Shown here piece by piece: positions 62,901 to 64,000 of a DNA stretch of 64,000 nucleotides (position 1 is the stretch's first letter; every line of letters starts with the position of its first letter). Origin of the DNA: Betaproteobacteria bacterium (lineage in GTDB: Bacteria; Pseudomonadota; Gammaproteobacteria; Burkholderiales; Ga0077523); assembly GCA_016713305.1 (NCBI GenBank), contig JADJPK010000031.1, positions 62,001 to 126,000 on the forward strand, written 5' to 3'. A program made the position numbers and the translations under genes. A model generated the notes under the pieces. That model ran no database searches and was not told where the DNA came from. It worked only from the letters and a program-made list of their open reading frames with translations.

Positions 62901-64000
62901 GACCGAGTCGAAGCTCATGCCGTCGGGTCCGGACAGCAGGTAGTACACGACCGGCTGACCATCCGGATCGGTGGCGATCGCCTGGTACGTGTAGGCACTG
63001 CCCAGGACCGCATCGAGCGGCGGCTGGGAAGTGAACTCGGGCGCGCGGTTGAGCTGGGTCGCCGCGACGACGCCGGTGGAGAACTCCACCCGGCGGCGGT
63101 CCGGCGTTGCCACCGACACGGTGTGGCCCGTGGTGGAGGCGAGCGGCGCGAGCCGGCCGCCTGCGGGCAGGTTCGCGGCGAGATCGATCATCCAGCGGCC
63201 GTCGTCCGTGCGGCCCGCGGCGTCCGCGGGCACCCCGGCGTAACCGTCGTTCGGATCCAGCGTGAGCAGCGCGGGCAGCAGGATGTCGGTGTCGCCGCGG
63301 TTGGTGATGGTGACGTCGTAAGACACCGTGCCGAGCGACCGGTCGTAGCGGGTGAGGCCGAACTCGATGTCGAGATAGGCCGACAGATCGCTCACGCCCT
63401 GGAAGTGCGTGACGTAGTCGCCGGGGAGCGTCTGGCCGTACACGCTCGCGACGTCGTCGCGCACCGTGAGGGTGTAGGCATCGGGGAGCAGGTTGCCGAA
63501 CGCGAGCAGCACCGTCCGGTTCGCCGCGTCGTACTGAACCGACTGCACGGTGTAGGTGCCGGTGCCGGCGCCCGTGAGCGTGTAGTTGGCCGGATTCAGC
63601 ACGCTGCCGGACAGCGTGGCGTCGCCGGCGAACATGTCCTGGTTGAACTGGATGGACATGAAAGGCAGCGGCAGCGGCATCACCGCACCGGCCGACGGAT
63701 AGGTCGCGACGACACTGGGCGCGAACACCGGGTTCACCACATCCACCTGGTGCGACTGGCTGACCAGCAGCCGGCCGTCGGAAGTCGCGAACACCACGTC
63801 TCCGCGGGACCCGTCCTGGGCCACCGCCACGCGCCGCAGCGTGGCGACGTCCACCATGGTCAGCTCGGAACCCGCGGCGGCGGCGCCCGTGCTCGAGACC
63901 GGCCCGGCGTTGTGCGAGACGAACAGCAGCCCTTCCAGCGCCGTGCCCTTCTCGCCGAAGGCCAGCGAGTCGATGTCGGAATCGAACTCCAGCATGATCT
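47961..64000 (-). CDS. Second giant exported protein, C-terminal 5.3 thousand residues (5' end outside window)
   Basis: Open frame from the window edge to TAA 47961, no interruptions. Positions below count from the first Met seen (63995). Cadherin/Ig-like repeats of the putative-Ig type (about 315-1250, for example PDGMSFDSVTGLLTW); an RHS-like strand set (about 1378, RRGDVDLTVDLGGTGYALTR); a dockerin-like repeat (about 1755, DVNLDGLVNGTDSG); hydrophobic segments (about 2240-2300); a long beta-propeller (about 2500-2830, VYVATNNGIAVIDAF); a lipase-like elbow HFIGHSRGTS (about 3222); a matrixin-type motif LTHEMGHALGLDD (about 4045) followed by a Met-turn-like SLMTG; a VCBS/cadherin-like domain (about 4320-4400); a PKD domain (about 4485-4570); and two cohesin-like plus dockerin-like modules (about 4690-5290, for example ISDVDRSGALATGDAT and VGDLNGNGQVTTLDSN). 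Ends LLKNLSRLLAKL. Probably a surface or secreted matrix protein related in style to the giant at 25485-38909. Confidence 0.83.
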   Translation of the reverse strand, partial: IMLEFDSDIDSLAFGEKGTALEGLLFVSHNAGPVSSTGAAAAGSELTMVDVATLRRVAVAQDGSRGDVVFATSDGRLLVSQSHQVDVVNPVFAPSVVATYPSAGAVMPLPLPFMSIQFNQDMFAGDATLSGSVLNPANYTLTGAGTGTYTVQSVQYDAANRTVLLAFGNLLPDAYTLTVRDDVASVYGQTLPGDYVTHFQGVSDLSAYLDIEFGLTRYDRSLGTVSYDVTITNRGDTDILLPALLTLDPNDGYAGVPADAAGRTDDGRWMIDLAANLPAGGRLAPLASTTGHTVSVATPDRRRVEFSTGVVAATQLNRAPEFTSQPPLDAVLGSAYTYQAIATDPDGQPVVYYLLSGPDGMSFDSVTGLLTWQVEGPVRATEAVTLQVFDSRGATALQRFVIDVDGGNSAPEFLSVPTQVEGREGVAVEFNVVVSDSDQDALTVWADHLPAGATFDAATRTFSWMPGYESAGTFEDVRFFASDGVSVTNVAVDILIAEGYRTPELIKPADRTVREGDTVRFFLQGSGDETRELVYSSPVLPWGAKLNAASGLFEWTPLFTQEGTYDIPFSVSDGTYRYTVSTRITVTNANGAPVFDPQEGWEVFEGQPLTIKMFAFDPDNPFYEPAFRGADGVLVDTAQTPRTVTVTAGALPAGASFDPDTLDFTWRPGAAQAGNYEVTFTAVDTGDRTGVPLSDTIVVPIRVLNLNRTPVLEPIENVQLDRGTVREITVRATDPEGGHITLSATSEQPGFPLPSFMQLTDHGDGTATLRIAPQVGDRGEHAVRIIATDDGEGGAPQSASYVFIVDVESANEPPQIDFIGDAVAVTGQTIQIPVRVSDMDQDALSYALAGLPAGATIAAAPQYGHAVITWTPQTGDIGARDVTVTVTDSGNAGAAATASDTATFRLTVRAANSAPVLIPVGDKQTTEGQALAFQLKSVDSDGDTVTYYADELPPGAKLDPLTGQFTWTPALNRAGTYQVTFTASDGSGSSSETVEIRVANANQLPVFVPMIPQLAREGAEIIFTVVAGDADADPIVLAASQGLPEGALFVADRGEFQWTPGFEQAGEHVIRFTAADPSGTPVNYDVVVRVANVNRAPVLDDSDHSFLIGEKREFLIRATDPDLGTDLTYRALGLPEGVSLDVDTGLLSWTPGPGQSGDYVVTLIADDGQAIDRQTIVLRASLEPVPPVLLVELTPSFPALPGQSVLLHAIADGFSDIESLRVFVAGQEIAVDANGRAFISSATPGKVEVRAVATDVDGGVAERTFFFKVRDPSDKSAPVVTFSSTVSRARLTDAPLALDASVADVNLDFWTLELSGDGEHWATLAEGDGPVDGTLASLDGRRYANGFYQLRLTAKDIGGRTTVALADVEIDTAVKLGRYRRGDVDLTVDLGGTGYALTRFYDSLGDPGAFGPGWTLSGRDLQFESNVALTGREDLGVFNAYADGTRVYFTLPDGQRAGFSFTAVETVVGGVTFYRAAWAAEAGSGYELQSAGTLLTKAGGKYYLSSTGQPYNPLAPSADGTDFTLVATDGTKYLIDAERGVQEIVTAAGKRLFLSDNGVTAENGETLAFLRDLQVRIVRAVAPDGTTVTYLYNEAGQLTASRNLATGTGMRYAYENGALVSVIAVGQPGLSIDYAADGSVTARPVAADLGGAAEFTGETVAGSLAAGETDRYSFSVRASEIHGTNGGQLILRAAIEGVAGFQAAAPAIAGLTALSVQRSGNSVVALYGVTEEGLYTLSATGLSGAAGDYRLTLSIGGDVNLDGLVNGTDSGLMDAAGAGTDVDGDGVSDRTDRQVMYANFGFAQNVGPQIAATMPVVFTHEALQVFVDLSQVAADPDGDTVYYRVLDAEHGTAALSADGRFVVFTPDAGYAGQASFRITADDGFNSSPEVDVPVTVSSAPLVNIDFSLRRMLVGVGDVRVLRVIGDFADQQDVVLPFEYVNARVLDPSIASLTPQGLLTALKDGYTVLTASRGTASAATAIGVGMPSNGELMISRVLGIDAYPDTVTVVPTGGTRQIVTSLGPGQQAFITEGSHGTRYIVGNSAVATVTEDGLIRAVGEGETTVTVIYGHGEEVIRVKVEPPLSTNGTATIGEEGGVVANAEGIMAAFGPGQFTGNAVVTIQTVAEDDLSLALPSSPTGETTFGYLGAFDIDIQGGEVNGPFQVALPVPPGSAQAGDTVFFFEKRNLPVGENGEFIDVWTVVDSGTVGEDGMARTASPPFPGLSGRANVLVAKAAQPMNILRIDMGYVLGLSMAFSLAIGVAATGGLAGAVVAGGLIAGYAGMLVLPMAYQAQQLRIWRDWAANKDGYDLTVNVPPDAPITQIIPDIPSPPATGVDPELPRIDDISATVSGTGTVEVTIEGYQFFDLDSPMFAGDVIGEDIRDARVVFQMRDREVIVEGDDFVNAFSVLDGSVFRSTIVVNVPQDVLLGMADIRVDRPHYAVAGSSGGVDVDVVWTESMAVRIDNKGGYGFTGRWGDAGNAVVQIIDTARIDETATESVIKEIEILGAGTVWDTLATSDLSRVYVATNNGIAVIDAFTLQEFDINPATDAIDRIDIPFGGKVNDLAIDPNGRYLYAAGTGLVYIIDIDPGSDSFNQVTTVLGVDAPSNGKINDIQVNADGTRLFIAVPHTELFGPMSWNGGTRQKGKIIVLNVDEKDRTENGSIGGARKWREVIGTFDAGLEPFEIEATTDRDLMIFTSRLDLRRGLHPLRITNDNPTGFNVSISTIDLKLNNEMVGIRTFGGSADPYGYYPGFTTRLTGQVFDLDIRNATGVAVTPDRKWAFVGDWYIPRYFYMDSMSAYEIEDLHHVGSKVAIVKDPFGPNPQILGATSPIPLTFVEEVQVDASGKKLYVNFRNAGNIAVYDIENMKARAQSGAEDFGDLPLDHAWADDSDPDNIINMPAIDVQSLSRGLSLQDNQVLRLISPTGVVDLDGTNDDPLVFEWEIDTGLLGVDDYKSLLYFSALAPGEGLWPEDPFRARKEDAVSQFALGQATFLDLVEHLFSSDPSDPDAEDYNPGRILTVSDGLEIGKRYSIDVNGNVTEMGAAPDAKRTIVELDAAFRKVLTAGQFYYWGVEIEDRGINRAEAFTAKYVENTSTFSNVTILTHGFQLDPQTDLANSSFQQPGAFIDLARLISTAGGGGVVMLYDKNTGQWRQMKDNGTWGPAGASALIGGKPVVLVSDWKRESDISDSGFSEAAADALFAALLDLDLQTGGSLLESPLHFIGHSRGTSVNSEIIQRLGAYDIVTDGIQMTTLDPHDFEQKSLDIPLTQLVEYSQIALTAVSAVASVASAAGGNVPLGIQIAIWAWKLSQWLANATTGAAKNLGVQLKPVAYADFKDPNVQLWANVAFADNYYQTAANPDATPGTFVNHFTATPNGRSIPGADIDLNLNGLAGFGQEDFLGFGLNMGAGGPHSRVWQWYAGTVNTGILEFEGNPIWRSIGDEGLATEALGLPMKDYKFTDIPWYEVDPDSIVSGVWDGGDLTEGIGTGWYFSPTGGGIAYRPGSGGSVPFNTDNTEVTDAPLGFPDVNTVFNGSFEYGTRQSLLNYLAWKISGADDLPAEYGRFPISYELPGWSMHGGKGFTINVPVFGEIDIGGLFVVETSPTELFKTFAKRAIEGYIDQLFATARQKLLHFPQPPSVGFIQNTLISKFGTASDVAIAKYFKAANAVWKAGDAAIQLLDKIVTQIFSETGAPGPNINDALTGAPGPNGLPIGVDNIKAYLNFGIDQAVSFLPNMPSDYALVMGAGDALEKIIENVIPDGLSTMRDALLGYLNNNTSLDTITHNRMYIPQGKQFLRFNVYTPLAFLPDSKLEITFTNSTGSVTVEKAIDAGLFSGKDYSVEIPVGFAGTVSTIKIQHKGMGVTEEFRQSLQDLLDIDLIENWAPEFVGGAIQYAGGAFAGVVGGVSQIMLLDDLQFTDTAAGTPLLGEAAATAETVEGVTLAQVESLMDEARTLWLQAAGTADALATLPSVTVEVTDLTGSALAVFDGGVIRVDRDAAGNGWFVDATPLDSAEFTAVTTAGQYRASTSSVAFGRYDLLTVLTHEMGHALGLDDIPVSVTPVSLMTGTLGTGVRRLPSSTDLPANETPTPVATPQAPVVVQPSQPVQNVAIPTVGQLLVGSGPLSVGLTNGAFSVSDPLTSQFGWTRTGDAAVTGGRGVLTEDDRFLSGLAQSFIIPDRATALRFTLVEVDLQANGNGPVDAFEVALLNADDDPLVGTATLANTDSLFNLQSDGHAFAADRVTVSGLTDRNGGLLDTSGAVDVEIDLTGLAPESVASLFFDLIGFGDTASRIVIDDVRFVLDASGNRPPVAGDDEADVDENGAVVIDLLVNDSDPDGDPLEVIIVTPPEHGALVDRGDGSFEYRPAANFSGGDAFTYRVSDGSLSSEDATVSIAVIGGNASPVVAQPAERNALEGESITVAVEASDPDGDVLAFSLVGAAHGATIDAATGEFHWTATDGDASYQFTVRVSDGAVEVDTVFTIDVGNVAPVLTVQGAATALSGQPYALTFGATDPGLDTITEWTIDWGDGTPAQTLAGSATGASHVYARPDLTHTIHVSAKDEDGQWSADPLTVDVVNDHLYVTDLSGNDSGFEVRFSRTFDTVPINVFDTALSPKGAPDVVLRDSSGNAIRGSLVLHADRQGLDFVATGGALAAGSYTVQLASRDNAFRDDLGRTLDGDWNNVTGDDFAGEFTVIGHAATVAIADVTRASGQSADVPATGRGLPITLSTSVPVNSVAFDLVYNPAMLDVSAFELGKGAPAGSGVRVDGVAGQYRITLTAASPIAVGSVELLRVRASVPAGVQYGAAQVLDIANVVVDGAAGTGDDGLHVAAYFGDSTGDQRYTSLDGQRVSRIVGGLDTGFGFYPNVDPIVISDVDRSGALATGDATIISRESQFLLSGNALLNQAEIPALPGAAASTAPAATLRVTEIDATESGVHLRFDRALDASALNLYDATGAGLGAADLTLAGMTSGAVKGSLVLDADGKGLSFVRTGGALAADSYTLTVRAGTGGLRDASGNVLDGNADGTVGDDYIAAFRVPAAPAVTLSLPDVLRGPGQDVVVPNNIAGGLHLPVRVSEGQGVESIAFTLLFDAAMLEVQDVRLATGFAGTVSRTAVAGGIRVQAQFDAPLPAGAVSPIDIVSRVPAGATYGAAQVLDLRDVVVAGDGGDPVEAMGEDALHVAAYLMDADANRSYGNADLTLLQNVAQGVDSGFAAYRTIDPSIVGDLNGNGQVTTLDSNRFMQFLAGQARPEIPALPAAAVAQPAVVPLVTPPAGSNVNWNETWNPGTSGTAPTVPPTTPSTTPAWKDTAWAKDLTQRLDQLGSGSTGTGGGSLLKNLSRLLAKL

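Noticed and set aside
1..64000. tRNA, rRNA or riboswitch genes.
   Set aside because: No cloverleaf, conserved rRNA block or known riboswitch core was recognised by eye; a covariance search would be needed to exclude small RNAs.

Overview
The window looks like a chromosome segment of a high-GC Gram-negative bacterium. It is most likely a betaproteobacterium of the Burkholderiales/Rhodocyclales kind. The clues are a TRAP transporter next to glutaryl-CoA dehydrogenase, two PEP-CTERM proteins, two giant exported proteins (one with a visible LEPR-XLL type N-terminus), and an accessory block of integron-like cassettes with IS1182- and IS21-family elements. GC content and taxonomy were judged by eye, not computed.

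Layout. (1) 1-4676, plus strand: the end of a glutaryl-CoA dehydrogenase gene (one frameshift), a tripartite TRAP transporter (dctP-dctQ-dctM) and an exported cyclase-family hydrolase, closely spaced as one catabolic/uptake unit. (2) About 4840-22200: an accessory region of small orphan genes separated by imperfect palindromes with RYYYAAC...GTTRRRY ends, i.e. integron attC sites. Several genes stop inside the RYYYAAC box or start within about 20 nt after GTTRRRY, as cassette genes do. No integron integrase is visible, so this resembles an attC cluster without integrase (CALIN) or one arm of a larger integron. Cassettes left of about 9.7 kb point right and those right of about 12.1 kb point left. 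Contents include a SLATT-type 2TM protein, a broken OLD-family ATPase/TOPRIM nuclease, a frameshifted protein with a possible PD-(D/E)xK motif, several small membrane proteins, and a 189-bp repeat pair carrying a start resembling REP-associated transposases. One IS1182-family element (one intact copy, one decayed copy, one 244-bp internally deleted derivative, two end remnants) has inserted five times. Each time it sits exactly at the conserved GTT (AAC) triplet of an attC box and in the same orientation relative to that box. This is the most unusual system in the window.

(3) 22724-40454, minus strand: a Tat-exported NHL beta-propeller protein, an unknown anchored protein, a PEP-CTERM protein, a 4474-residue LEPR-XLL protein (haloperoxidase-like domain, metalloprotease motif, beta-helix-like repeats) and a second PEP-CTERM protein. 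(4) 40961-46309, plus strand: an SbcD/SbcC-like (Mre11/Rad50) pair without a visible zinc hook, then an AbiEi/AbiEii type IV toxin-antitoxin operon with a clear palindromic operator; the toxin gene is frameshifted in a run of six Cs. (5) 46310-47960: gene debris and palindromes. (6) 47961-64000, minus strand: the C-terminal 5.3 thousand residues of a second giant exported protein, open at the window edge.

How the parts may work together (inference): the giant proteins and PEP-CTERM proteins probably form part of the cell surface or extracellular matrix. The cassettes, the SbcCD-like pair and AbiE are plausible genome-defence or stability functions. Frameshifts are frequent in short genes, but the 13.4-kb and 16-kb reading frames are intact, so a uniformly high sequencing error rate is unlikely and much of the decay is probably real.
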